Positions 31,702 to 40,000 are shown, counted from the stretch's first letter. The stretch is DNA of 40,707 nt from an uncultured Erysipelotrichaceae bacterium (GCA_927435855.1 CAKMJZ010000053.1:1-40707); one strand, 5' to 3'. A program made the numbers and translations. The notes: generated from the sequence alone by a model not told the origin.

Positions 31702-32624
31702 TGTGATACCTCCGAGAATTTACGATTGATTTTCATACTGTCAATAATCGGTGCTAGTGCATTCATAATTATGACCGCAAATACGACTCCTTCAGGGAAA
31801 GTCGCAAAGTTGCGAATAATGACTGTAATCAAGGCAATGCCTATACCATAGATGATTTTTGAATATGGATATTTCGGTGCTGTCGATGCGTCTGAGACTA
31901 AGAAGAATGCCGCAAACATGACTCCACCGACTAATAAGGAAAGTAAGGGATCTCTAAATCTCTCAGGCGACAATAATCCTCCAACGAAATTTACGATAAA
32001 TATCGTTGCCAAAAATGACAAGGGGGCTTTCCAATCAACGATTTTCAATATTATTAATAATAAGCCAAGAACAATAATACCTAAACGGAAGGTCTCTCCA
32101 ATTGTCCCCGGTACATTTCCCATTAATAAATCTGTTACTGAATACGGAAATTCAAGCGCTCGGTTAAGCGTTATTAATGGCGTAGCTGTGGCGACGACAT
32201 CTTCTGTAACCGGGTTCAACCATTTTGTCAGCATATTGGGTGGAAAAGCAAAGTATAAAAACAGAATTCCAACAACAGAAGGATGGAATACATTTTTACC
32301 TAATCCGCCGAAGATAGCTTTACCGAAGAATACGCCAAATGTTGAGCCGATAGCAGCCATCCACCAGGTGGCTGTTGGCGGCATCATCAATGCAAATATC
32401 AACGGAACTATAATCCATGCCTTTTCAATGGTTTTTTTGCGAACCTTAGCAAATAGAACTTCGACCAGATATGCAAAAAACACGGATACAGCTGTTATCA
32501 GCAATACATTTAATCCAAAAATATACGTAGCATAAATCAGGAGTACCCCAAGAGAGGAAGCGAATATAATCAGATTTTTCTGTGACATCACCTCGATAGG
32601 GTTTGAGGGTTGAATTGAAGTCAT
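31698..32624 (-). CDS. RnfD/NqrB-type membrane subunit
   Basis: 308 residues with about nine to ten helices. GGLGKNVFHPSVVG and DVVATATPL match the RnfD/NqrB family; T148 in ATATPL is the predicted covalent FMN site. The track start at 32708 is replaced by ATG 32624, with GTGGTGAT just upstream. The protein is RnfD-sized and lacks the N-terminal extension of NqrB (about 410), which contributes to quinone reduction. It is first in the operon RnfD-G-E-A-NqrF. The final electron acceptor is therefore uncertain. Confidence 0.9.
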   Translation of the reverse strand: MTSIQPSNPIEVMSQKNLIIFASSLGVLLIYATYIFGLNVLLITAVSVFFAYLVEVLFAKVRKKTIEKAWIIVPLIFALMMPPTATWWMAAIGSTFGVFFGKAIFGGLGKNVFHPSVVGILFLYFAFPPNMLTKWLNPVTEDVVATATPLITLNRALEFPYSVTDLLMGNVPGTIGETFRLGIIVLGLLLIILKIVDWKAPLSFLATIFIVNFVGGLLSPERFRDPLLSLLVGGVMFAAFFLVSDASTAPKYPYSKIIYGIGIALITVIIRNFATFPEGVVFAVIIMNALAPIIDSMKINRKFSEVSQ

Positions 32625-32677
32625 TGGATCACCACTTTCTAATAGAAGCTTTTTCTTAAATGTCAGAATATCTTTCC

Positions 32678-32730
32678 CGAATATTCGATTTGAGTATATC
32701 ACATTCATTTCTCATGTTTAAGTGATATAC
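32678..32730 (-). promoter_or_regulatory. Promoter and nested inverted repeats of the Rnf/Nqr-like operon
   Basis: An extended -10, TGA-TATACT, reads on the minus strand (AGTATA at 32693-32698). A perfect 9-bp inverted repeat, GTATATCAC (32694-32702) and GTGATATAC (32722-32730), brackets the promoter with 19 nt between the arms. The 10-bp palindrome CGAATATTCG (32678-32687) covers the expected start site. No known redox-regulator consensus is matched exactly. The remaining part of 32731-33026 holds the next terminator and no credible gene. Confidence 0.5.
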
Positions 32731-32961
32731 ATTATCGATTAAAATGATAAAAAACCTACTAAATAGTGTAATTTTACGATATTTTCACAATGTCGGTTCT
32801 GTCTCTTCCTAAAGTCAAAAAAAGATACCGAGACTGTGAATCAATCGGCCAATCGTGTGATATTTTTCGATGTTTTATCATTCTATAACAACATTGTAAC
32901 GGATATCGCTGTTTTTTGATAGTGATATTATGGTCTTAGAAATTTATAAAAGTCACTTTTT

Positions 32962-33010
32962 ATATAAAAAATACACCCCTTTCTGTTAGTATGTCTAACA
33001 GAAAGGGGTG
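32962..33010 (-). terminator. Long terminator of the amino acid ABC operon
   Basis: A perfect 16-bp stem (CACCCCTTTCTGTTAG and its complement) with a 5-nt loop, followed on the minus strand by TATTTTTTAT. It is the longest hairpin in the window. Confidence 0.92.
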
Positions 33011-33026
33011 CACTTCACTGAGCGGT

Positions 33027-33746
33027 CTACTCCATGACAAACTCAACAAATTTCTTTAACGAGTCCGTTTGAGGTTTTTCTAGTATTGAAACGGGGCCAT
33101 GCTCTACGATCCGCCCGTCTTCCATAAACAATATATAGTCAGCAACTTTCTTGGCAAATCCTAATTCATGAGTGACAATGACAAACCTCATATTCTTTTC
33201 ACGTAGTTTCAATACAGTTCGCAGTACTTCACGAGTCAGAATCGGGTCAAGCGCGGAGGTTGGTTCATCGAGAAACATAACTTCCGGAGATATGGCTAAG
33301 CTGCGAATAATGGATACCCTTTGAGCTTGCCCCCCAGATAGTTGGCTTGGTTTTTTATTCATATGTTCAACCAGTTCAAACTGAGTTAACAAATCAATCG
33401 CCAATCGCTTAGCATCTTCAGGAGTTTTATTATGAACTTTTTCGAGGACTAGTGTGATATTTCTTAGAGCGGTCAAATGCGGGAACAGATTGTGAGATTG
33501 AAACACGAACCCAATCTTTTTGTAATACTCTTTAGCTTCGGTTTTGATGACATCGATATCGTTGACATGGATATCACCACTATCAGGATCTTCGATTTTG
33601 GACAATAAGCGTAGCAATGTTGACTTCCCTGCTCCACTAGGCCCAATGATCGCGATTGCTTCAGCGTGTTCGAGTTTAAGGGTTAAATCTTGTAGGATAG
33701 CTTTTCCATTGTAGGAATGATTAATGTTGGATAAGTTTATTTTCAT
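33027..33746 (-). CDS. Polar amino acid ABC transporter ATPase
   Basis: A 239-residue ATPase of the GlnQ/HisP group: Walker A GPSGAGKST, signature LSGGQAQRVSIIRSL, Walker B VMFLDEPTSALDP and switch VTHELGFAKKVAD. The track start at 33770 lies within the permease gene; the ATG at 33746 has AAGGTG 6 nt upstream and overlaps the permease stop (ATGA). The partner genes are a permease and a lipoprotein receptor in the same operon. Substrate specificity within polar amino acids cannot be read. Confidence 0.92.
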   Translation of the reverse strand: MKINLSNINHSYNGKAILQDLTLKLEHAEAIAIIGPSGAGKSTLLRLLSKIEDPDSGDIHVNDIDVIKTEAKEYYKKIGFVFQSHNLFPHLTALRNITLVLEKVHNKTPEDAKRLAIDLLTQFELVEHMNKKPSQLSGGQAQRVSIIRSLAISPEVMFLDEPTSALDPILTREVLRTVLKLREKNMRFVIVTHELGFAKKVADYILFMEDGRIVEHGPVSILEKPQTDSLKKFVEFVME

Positions 33747-34480
33747 GCGGACACCTTCTTTTCGATCCATCGAGACAATGCGACCAACGGAATTGTCATT
33801 AGCAGATATGTCACAAACATCAAGAGATATCCTTCTACGTAGAGTAGAAGATTCGCTTGAATGCGATCGATTTGGAAGTATAGTTCTTTTACACCGATGA
33901 CACTAAGCAAACTGCTTCCCTTGATAATGAAGGTCAGATTACCTATCAATGGCGGAAAGATGACTTTTAATATTTGGGGAATAATAATATAGCGATAGGC
34001 TTGTGACTTAGTAAAGCCCAGTACCTGAATGGCTTGATATTGACTGGCTTCAATGGATTCCATCGCGCCTAACAATACACTTTTCATATAGGGAGCCATG
34101 TATAAGCTAAAAGCCAGAATCCCAACGTTTAGGCGGTTACTAATGCCCATTGGTATAGCGATGAAGTAGTACATAGCAATAATAAATACGATCAATGGCG
34201 AGCCGAATACGATTTCATCGAAAATCCGGCCGACATAGCGGAAGAATGGTAATTTTGATACAGATGCTAAGTATAGTACAAATCCGGTGAACATGCTGAA
34301 GAAGAGTGAGGCCAAACTGATATAAAGCGTCAAAAGCCAGCTCTGGAAAATTTCCGGACCGGCTGGCCATAGACGTGTCATATCAAAGTTTTCTTTTCCT
34401 GGGTAGGAGTAGGCTATAAAGAAGATTAATAATCCATATAGCGCTAATGCAAGCAGGAAATGAATACTTTTTTTAATCAT
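33743..34480 (-). CDS. Polar amino acid ABC transporter permease
   Basis: 245 residues. After an N-terminal helix come about five more, with the coupling (EAA) region EASQYQAIQVLGFTKSQAYRYIIIPQ and the typical following segment GSSLLSVIGVKEL of HisM/GlnP permeases. It is slightly longer than usual at the N-terminus. The ATG overlaps the receptor gene by 8 nt. A single permease probably forms a homodimer. Confidence 0.9.
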   Translation of the reverse strand: MIKKSIHFLLALALYGLLIFFIAYSYPGKENFDMTRLWPAGPEIFQSWLLTLYISLASLFFSMFTGFVLYLASVSKLPFFRYVGRIFDEIVFGSPLIVFIIAMYYFIAIPMGISNRLNVGILAFSLYMAPYMKSVLLGAMESIEASQYQAIQVLGFTKSQAYRYIIIPQILKVIFPPLIGNLTFIIKGSSLLSVIGVKELYFQIDRIQANLLLYVEGYLLMFVTYLLMTIPLVALSRWIEKKVSA

Positions 34481-35291
34481 TGGATGTTAAGAATAAATCA
34501 AAACCTTCTTCAAGCAAGTATTCGGATAAAAGGATCGGATCGTACTTTTCGCGCAGACGAGTATTAACACCTTCAGATTCCATTGTAGCAATGAATTCGT
34601 TAGCTTTTTGAAGAAGTTCAGTATTTCCCTTCTTGACGCCCATGCCAATCGGATTGACTTGCAAAGCATTTAAGAACAGAACGGTTGATGCCGGATTAGC
34701 CTTTTGATTACTTGCAGCAGCCAGTAAACTTAATACTGTAGCTTGAGCAGCTCCGGTAGTAACTTCAATTACAGCCAGTGCAGCACTGTCAGTTTCAATA
34801 GCAGTTCCAGGATTAGCAGCTTTAGAAGTAGGGATATCCAAGAATACTGTACCTTTTTGACCAGCGAATTTAACGCCGTCAAACGCTAATACATCTTCTA
34901 TGGTTTGAATGTTATTGGATTCTACGAACGTTTTGTTCACTAGTGTGACCAACGGGAAGTAAACATAAGGATTGGTGAAGTCAATAGTTTCTTGACGTGC
35001 CGGAGTGATGGACATCGATGCGATGATGATATCGATTTCCCCTGTTTGTAAGGATGTAATCAATGAACCAAACGGTAAGTCAATAATTTCAATTTCACGA
35101 CCCATAAATTCGCCAAGTTCTTTGGCAATGTCTACGCTTATACCACTTGGATTGCTAGAGGAATCTACCGTTTCAAATGGCGGATAGCGAAGATCCATAC
35201 CTACTTTCAAGGTCGGTAGTTCTTCTTTGGGTGCGCAAGCAGATAATGCGAGCAAGATGACAGATATAATGAGGATGAGTGATTTTTTCAT
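34473..35291 (-). CDS. Amino acid-binding lipoprotein of ABC importer
   Basis: 272 residues. A signal peptide ends in the lipobox LSAC (Cys19), followed by a family-3 solute-binding fold: KVGMDLRYPPFE, the hinge region GEIDIIIASMSITPARQETIDFTNPY, and LREKYDPILLSEY near the C-terminus. The ligand-binding Arg is probably in SITPAR. The start at 35291 follows AAAGGAAACCC. It is the first gene of the operon. Confidence 0.92.
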   Translation of the reverse strand: MKKSLILIISVILLALSACAPKEELPTLKVGMDLRYPPFETVDSSSNPSGISVDIAKELGEFMGREIEIIDLPFGSLITSLQTGEIDIIIASMSITPARQETIDFTNPYVYFPLVTLVNKTFVESNNIQTIEDVLAFDGVKFAGQKGTVFLDIPTSKAANPGTAIETDSAALAVIEVTTGAAQATVLSLLAAASNQKANPASTVLFLNALQVNPIGMGVKKGNTELLQKANEFIATMESEGVNTRLREKYDPILLSEYLLEEGFDLFLTSND

Positions 35292-35322
35292 GTTAAGGGT
35301 TTCCTTTTCTAATCGTAAATAC

Positions 35323-35351
35323 AGTATACGTATAATACGCTATCGTTTCAA
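35323..35351 (-). promoter_or_regulatory. Promoter of the amino acid ABC operon
   Basis: TTGAAA, 17 nt, TATACT on the minus strand, giving a leader of about 25 nt before the lipoprotein ATG. Confidence 0.65.
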
Positions 35352-35382
35352 TCAAAATGATTTTATACAATTTAATTGATTA

Positions 35383-36249
35383 TCAACTATTGGTCAATCC
35401 GATCCATTCTTTCGGTATTTCAGAATTTTGAGCGAAAATCGCCCCTAACAACATCGCTCTTTCTGCACTCGCTCCACCCAAACGGATATTAGTCTCAACC
35501 ATATCTTCAAATGAAGTGCATAAATTCAAAATCCGGAAGATCAGTGGAACCGATTGTGGTATGTGACAGGCAATTCCGGCATATTGTTTAATGAAGTCTC
35601 GGGTGTTCTTCATACTTAATGCCATTGATAGCTTTTCTTTGAAAGTCTCTGGCGCGAGTTCTATCGCATTTTCAAGTAATTCCAATCTTGGCAAGCGAGC
35701 GATATTCTCGAAAATGTAGTCAAACATATCGAAAAACTGACGATATTCAACTTTATCAGTGAATAGTTGTGTCAGTTGCCAAGCCCGATCATTTCCTAAT
35801 CCAAATTCTTTACTTACCAAATACGGAACAAATCCGACCAAATGGTCGTCAGATATTGGTAATGTCGGCAAACTCAGTCTCAGTTTTGATGATATAGCAT
35901 TGATTAACAACGTATGGTTGTACGTTTCAATATAACCTACATAAGGTCCTCCGGGTTTGGTCTGTTCAAAAATCAACGTCCGATAATCTTCCACATCGAA
36001 ATCCGGTTTTTCTTTAACAGCATCGTAAAGCCATTTTAGATACATTCCTTGGGTTGTAACGTCCCCTAATTTTGCTTGGGGATACACATAGAAAGATGGT
36101 TTAGCTTTTGAATAGTGTTCAAGTGATGGAAGTTGAAATACTAAAGATTGTTTATTTGCCAATTCTTCAAGATAGTCCATATCATAAATCCAGTGGAAGC
36201 CAAGGCTTGCAGCATTGGCAATAAGTGCAGGTTTAATATATTGGTTCAT
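35383..36249 (-). CDS. Degenerate ADP-ribosylglycohydrolase-family protein
   Basis: 288 residues, all-helical. NAASLGFHWIYD at the N-terminus and LGGASAERAMLLGAI at the C-terminus resemble the J1-crystallin/ADP-ribosylglycohydrolase superfamily (commonly DALxLGxHWIYD and GGDSAxRxM). The acidic metal ligands expected in the last motif (GGD) are replaced by GGA, and DDT-like residues appear only as GDVTTQG. It may therefore be a catalytically changed or inactive member. The start follows AGAGGTAACAT. It stands alone upstream of the ABC operon. Confidence 0.65.
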   Translation of the reverse strand: MNQYIKPALIANAASLGFHWIYDMDYLEELANKQSLVFQLPSLEHYSKAKPSFYVYPQAKLGDVTTQGMYLKWLYDAVKEKPDFDVEDYRTLIFEQTKPGGPYVGYIETYNHTLLINAISSKLRLSLPTLPISDDHLVGFVPYLVSKEFGLGNDRAWQLTQLFTDKVEYRQFFDMFDYIFENIARLPRLELLENAIELAPETFKEKLSMALSMKNTRDFIKQYAGIACHIPQSVPLIFRILNLCTSFEDMVETNIRLGGASAERAMLLGAIFAQNSEIPKEWIGLTNS

Positions 36250-36316
36250 ATGTTACCTCTTTTATTTATTATATTTACAATCCTGACATTCACCTAGTAA
36301 TATGCATTGCATACAA

Positions 36317-36340
36317 TTTAAAAGCCCCTTTTTAGGAGCT
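36317..36340 (-). terminator. Terminator that contains the stop codon of the 36332 gene
   Basis: AGCTCC and GGGGCT (one wobble) enclose TAAAAA, followed by TTTTAAATT on the minus strand. The loop's TAA is the hydrolase stop codon. Confidence 0.75.
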
Positions 36341-37126
36341 AGTACTATGTAGGATAAAGTTTTCTAGAATCTGATTGAATGATCCTGGAGAATCTAAGTT
36401 TGCTACATGAGCAGCACCTTCGACCGTGAAAGTTCTACATCCTGGATAGGCATCCTGCCAGTATTTCATACACTTTTTAATCGTGCTTGTTTTGTCATGT
36501 TCTCCACATCCGACAAATAGAGGTGCATCAAACTGAAAGTTCATTTCTCTTAGACAAGAATTAATACCGCCCCATGAACTGACAAATTCCTTTTTATTGA
36601 ATTTGTTAATCATGGACGCAAACGCTTCTCTTGCTTGAGGTGTCGTTGCGCAAGCCTTGGTCATTTCTTTTTTAAGAATATCCCATGGATATAGGTTCAT
36701 TAATGCCACGGAATGCTTCAACGTCCATTTCTCAAAAGGTGTGTATACGGGTAGAAAGATTGGTGTTGAACCTGTGATTAAGTATCCCTTCGCTTTTCCG
36801 TAGTTGTGAGCGAACTCTTGAATGATGTATCCTCCCATAGATAAGCCGATTAATAGATAATTCTCGATCTCTTCTTTAAGAATAATGTTGTACACATCTT
36901 CAGCCGCAAGTCTTACTGAGAAGTCTTCACAAGGTCTTGATTTTCCGTGTCCACGCACATCGATGTTGACGATAGAATAGCGTTCACTAAAATATTCAAT
37001 CTGAGGACTCCACATATCGCTGTCGACTCCATACCCGTGAATAAATATTAGCGTCAAATCTGTATTCAAATCATTCATATAATAGTTAGTGTCACATAGA
37101 TAGCCGTTAATTATTCTTCGTTCCAT
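36332..37126 (-). CDS. Alpha/beta hydrolase
   Basis: 264 residues. FIHGYGVDSDMW forms the oxyanion loop, GLSMGG the nucleophile elbow, GEHDKTS the acid region and GAAHVANLDSP the catalytic His. The layout fits carboxylesterases and 3-oxoadipate enol-lactonase-like hydrolases, with a helical cap between about 130 and 200. The track opens at a GTG (37150); the ATG at 37126 has AAAGGT upstream. It is monocistronic. Substrate unknown. Confidence 0.8.
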   Translation of the reverse strand: MERRIINGYLCDTNYYMNDLNTDLTLIFIHGYGVDSDMWSPQIEYFSERYSIVNIDVRGHGKSRPCEDFSVRLAAEDVYNIILKEEIENYLLIGLSMGGYIIQEFAHNYGKAKGYLITGSTPIFLPVYTPFEKWTLKHSVALMNLYPWDILKKEMTKACATTPQAREAFASMINKFNKKEFVSSWGGINSCLREMNFQFDAPLFVGCGEHDKTSTIKKCMKYWQDAYPGCRTFTVEGAAHVANLDSPGSFNQILENFILHSTSS

Positions 37127-37156
37127 AATTTTACCTTTTGTTTCTATCACATGCTT

Positions 37157-37165
37157 ATTATAACA
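37157..37165 (-). promoter_or_regulatory. Extended -10 promoter of the 36332 hydrolase gene
   Basis: TGT-TATAAT reads on the minus strand about 30 nt before the ATG. The -35 is poor. In the AT-rich stretch behind it, ATATGAAT (37201-37208) and ATTCATAT (37225-37232) form an 8-bp inverted repeat. Confidence 0.5.
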
Positions 37166-37321
37166 CTAAAACTATAATTTGCACCATTAATCGTAATATA
37201 ATATGAATAATTATATGAAATATAATTCATATAACTATTTGTGTTAGTTAATTCTAAACCAAACGTCTAATTTGTTAACTTTTGGTTTATGTAAACAAGT
37301 AATTCAGTAGCGTGTTAAAAG

Positions 37322-37347
37322 AAAAAATACCCTGCGAACAGGGTATT
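37322..37347 (-). terminator. Terminator of the subtilase gene
   Basis: AATACCCTG-TTCG-CAGGGTATT followed by TTTTC on the minus strand: a perfect 9-bp stem with a UUCG loop. Confidence 0.9.
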
Positions 37348-37361
37348 TGGTAATCGATATA

Positions 37362-38762
37362 CTACGGTACTAATGGTGTTCCAGCTAATGCGGCATCAGC
37401 TGTTATAAAACCGTGACCGGTAGCGTCATCACCCCAAGAGATTTCTTCCCAAACACGTAAGCTAGGATTAAAGACCTGTTTCGAACCAGGTGCTAAAGGA
37501 ATTGCGGCTACCTCGAGAATGTCCTCTGCATCAGAGGCACTTAATGTTGGATTCTTCTCAAGCATAAGTGCAACGATGCCGGCTACATGTGGTGCTGCCA
37601 TTGAGGTCCCACCGAGGAAATAGTAACTTGTTTTATTCCCACTATTTAGTTGATATGGACCAACAATCCATGATCCCGGAGCAATAACATCCAGATCTTG
37701 TTCATCTGATATTGAGCGACTGGAGAAATCAGAGATGTAAATTTGATCTAAAGGTGTAGGTTCTGATGGGTCTAATAAATACCACCATGAACTTCTATAA
37801 TCAGGGTGAAAGATAGTCCACTCTTCTTGCCATCCAGCTGCACCGACAGATATTACTGGTTCATAAGCCCCAGGATAACCCATACCCATCGTACCGTTAT
37901 TACCAGCTGAAGCAACTATGATAACCCCTGCTTCAATTGCATAATCTATGGCTGCTTTTTCTATCGGATCTAAAGCAGATCCACCTAAACTCATATTGAT
38001 AACAACTGGATAATCCTTTAGTTCATTCAATTTCAAGTCAGCAATATAGGTAATACCCATAGCAATAACCGAAGACCATCCACGCCCATTTTGATTCAAT
38101 ACTTTAACCGGAATGATGGTTACATTCGGAGCGACACCGTTAACTGGCGTGTCACCCAAACTATAACCCAGAATCGTACTAGTTACATGTGTACCATGTC
38201 CATTTTGGTCATGTTCCCATTTGTTAGGCTGAGTCGAAACTCTTGCTACTTCACCGGCTCCACCACCAAATGATTTCGCGTATTCAACTGCAATTCTTTC
38301 TTCTGGGAAGTATTTACGCCATGAATCATGTAGGCCAGTATCTAATACAGCTACATAGACTCCAGTACCGTCATAATCAACTTGTCGATTATCAAACCAA
38401 TAATCAGTTACATTTATGAGGTCTAAATTCCATGTACTTAAACCATCACCGAAGTCTGTTGCAAGTACTGTGTCGATAGGAGCCCCATTTCGCTCAGCAT
38501 CTTCACCAATCGCTTCAACAAACGGTAGTGTCGCAATCAATGCAACCTTGTTTGCCTTAACCTTCATTGTTACAGCGTCTAGTTCTTCATATACAGTAAG
38601 AACTGTTCCATGTCCTTTTAATGCCTTAAGGACCTCGGCTGTAACAGCTGTCTTCAAAACAACATTTAAATTCACGGATCCGATTTTACCGGCTGCTCCT
38701 ACAGGTAGAAGTGCTAGGAGCATAGTAGAGACAACAACAAACTTCAACAAGATTCGTTTCAT
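37362..38762 (-). CDS. Secreted subtilisin-family serine protease
   Basis: 466 residues. A signal peptide (about 1-24, ending VGAAG) is followed by an I9-like propeptide (about 28-100) and the S8 catalytic domain. The triad is D141 (AVLDTG), H189 (NGHGTHV) and S387 (GGTSMAAPH), with the oxyanion Asn at 288 (ASAGNNG). All are intact. There is no C-terminal anchor, so the enzyme is probably released after autoprocessing. The start at 38762 follows AAAGGGGTAACTT. It may serve nutrition or surface-protein processing; the leader carries repeats noted separately. Confidence 0.94.
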   Translation of the reverse strand: MKRILLKFVVVSTMLLALLPVGAAGKIGSVNLNVVLKTAVTAEVLKALKGHGTVLTVYEELDAVTMKVKANKVALIATLPFVEAIGEDAERNGAPIDTVLATDFGDGLSTWNLDLINVTDYWFDNRQVDYDGTGVYVAVLDTGLHDSWRKYFPEERIAVEYAKSFGGGAGEVARVSTQPNKWEHDQNGHGTHVTSTILGYSLGDTPVNGVAPNVTIIPVKVLNQNGRGWSSVIAMGITYIADLKLNELKDYPVVINMSLGGSALDPIEKAAIDYAIEAGVIIVASAGNNGTMGMGYPGAYEPVISVGAAGWQEEWTIFHPDYRSSWWYLLDPSEPTPLDQIYISDFSSRSISDEQDLDVIAPGSWIVGPYQLNSGNKTSYYFLGGTSMAAPHVAGIVALMLEKNPTLSASDAEDILEVAAIPLAPGSKQVFNPSLRVWEEISWGDDATGHGFITADAALAGTPLVP

Positions 38763-38811
38763 AAGTTACCCCTTTCTTAAACGACTTGGATCCTATTTAA
38801 ATCGGATGAGA

Positions 38812-38851
38812 TTTGACAAAATACACTTCCTGTGTCGAAGTGCTTTGACAA
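38812..38851. promoter_or_regulatory. TTTGACAA direct repeats flanking a hairpin in the subtilase leader
   Basis: Two exact copies of TTTGACAA (38812-38819 and 38844-38851) lie 32 bp apart, about three helical turns. Between them, CACTTC and GAAGTG form a 6-bp hairpin with a 7-nt loop. The element lies between a TATAAT-bearing promoter on the minus strand and the protease gene. Confidence 0.4.
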
Positions 38852-38963
38852 TTTTGCTCATTTACCGAAATCTTGGATTAATTTAATTATACTCCTTTAA
38901 TAATAAATAAAAACTGAAATGCGCCTTTTTCTTGATTAAATGTAAGGGGATGGTTGTCTTTAT

Positions 38964-39020
38964 TCATGACTTTTCATGATTTTTCATGACAAACCAAATC
39001 ATGACAAGTCAATCTCATGA
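38964..39020. repeat. Five TCATGA boxes upstream of ppk2, three at 10-bp spacing
   Basis: TCATGA occurs at 38964, 38974, 38984, 38999 and 39015. The first three sit in tandem decamers of the form TTCATGAYTT or TTCATGACAA. The last copy touches the -35 position of the ppk2 promoter. This looks like a multi-site binding region for a regulator in the divergent intergenic space between the protease and ppk2. Confidence 0.55.
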
Positions 39021-39037
39021 TAACGGGGTTGGTAAAG

Positions 39038-39046
39038 TGTTATAAT
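39038..39046 (+). promoter_or_regulatory. Extended -10 promoter of ppk2
   Basis: TGT-TATAAT, a perfect -10 with the extended TG, 44 nt before the ATG. There is no clear -35 and the tandem repeats lie just upstream, which fits an activator-dependent promoter. Confidence 0.6.
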
Positions 39047-39090
39047 TAAACTAATTTAAGATTTGTAAATCAAAATAAGGGAGGCATACT

Positions 39091-39954
39091 ATGAACATCA
39101 ATGATTTTCGTTTTGACGGAAGAAAGAAATTCAAAGTTAGAAATTTCGAAACCAAGCAGGAAGGCGATTTTAAAGATCGAACTGAAGCTGAGGATCTTCG
39201 TGATGATCACATAATGGACTTGCAGGGATTGCAAGACAGATTGTATGCAGAGGGTAAGGAAGGTGTTTTGATCATCTTTCAAGCGATGGATGCAGCGGGG
39301 AAAGACGGATCTGTTAAATATGTGATGAGTGGGATTAATCCAGCTGGAGTTGTTGTTCATAATTTCAAAGTCCCTTCCGCCGAGGAGCTATCTCACGACT
39401 ATTTATGGAGAGCAATGATAGCAGCACCTCAACGAGGTATGATTACGATTTTCAACAGATCGTACTATGAGGATGTTCTCATCGTCAAAGTCCATGACTT
39501 TCACAAGAGAGTTCCCCTACCAGAAAGAGTTCTTACTGGTGACATTTTCAAAAATCGGTACGAACAAATCAAAAACTATGAGAAACATTTGCATGAAAAT
39601 GGATTTCGAATCATTAAGATATTCTTGAAGATATCAAAAAACGAACAAAAAAAGCGATTTTTGCAGCGCATTGACAACCCGGAGAAAAACTGGAAGTTTA
39701 GTGATGGAGATATTGTCGAGCGCAAGTTTTGGGATAAGTACATGGCCGCATATGAAGAAGCGATTAATGCAACATCCACACCTGAATGTCCATGGTATGT
39801 CGTTCCTGCTGATCGGAAATGGTTTGCGCGAGCTCTGATTGCGGAAATCGTAGTTAGCACATTAGAATCAATCGACCCAAAATACCCCGATGTTAGTGAG
39901 GAAAGAAAGAAGAGACTTGCAGAATTTAGGGAAATGTTGATAAAAGAAGAATAA
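39091..39954 (+). CDS. ppk2: Polyphosphate kinase 2 family protein
   Basis: 287 residues. Walker A FQAMDAAGKDGS (about 64-75), Walker B/lid region TIFNRSYYEDVL, and FLKISKNEQKKRFLQRIDNPEKNWKFSDGD (shown in part) match PPK2, which transfers phosphate between polyphosphate and nucleotides. The single domain and size fit class I or III enzymes; the class decides whether NMP or NDP is preferred and cannot be fixed here. The ATG follows AAGGGAGGCATACT. It is monocistronic with its own terminator and a repeat-rich promoter. It probably uses polyphosphate to remake nucleoside phosphates under energy or phosphate stress. Confidence 0.92.
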   Translation: MNINDFRFDGRKKFKVRNFETKQEGDFKDRTEAEDLRDDHIMDLQGLQDRLYAEGKEGVLIIFQAMDAAGKDGSVKYVMSGINPAGVVVHNFKVPSAEELSHDYLWRAMIAAPQRGMITIFNRSYYEDVLIVKVHDFHKRVPLPERVLTGDIFKNRYEQIKNYEKHLHENGFRIIKIFLKISKNEQKKRFLQRIDNPEKNWKFSDGDIVERKFWDKYMAAYEEAINATSTPECPWYVVPADRKWFARALIAEIVVSTLESIDPKYPDVSEERKKRLAEFREMLIKEE

Positions 39955-39962
39955 TTGACTAA

Positions 39963-39987
39963 GACCACCAGTAAGGTGGTTTTTTTC
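39963..39987 (+). terminator. Terminator of ppk2
   Basis: ACCACC-AGTAA-GGTGGT followed by TTTTTTC. Confidence 0.85.
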
Positions 39988-40000
39988 TGTATGTCAGTAA

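Noticed and set aside
31852-32535. 227-residue plus-strand ORF
   Set aside because: It is the antisense shadow of the RnfD/NqrB-type gene, which has clear family motifs.
28804-32624. Calling this a standard Rnf or a standard Na+-NQR operon
   Set aside because: RnfB, RnfC and NqrA are missing and the RnfD/NqrB-type protein lacks the NqrB extension, so neither name fits fully.
32770-32800. Rex-like operator (TTGTGAAAATAT...) upstream of the redox operon
   Set aside because: Only one half-site fits the Rex consensus; the other arm does not match.
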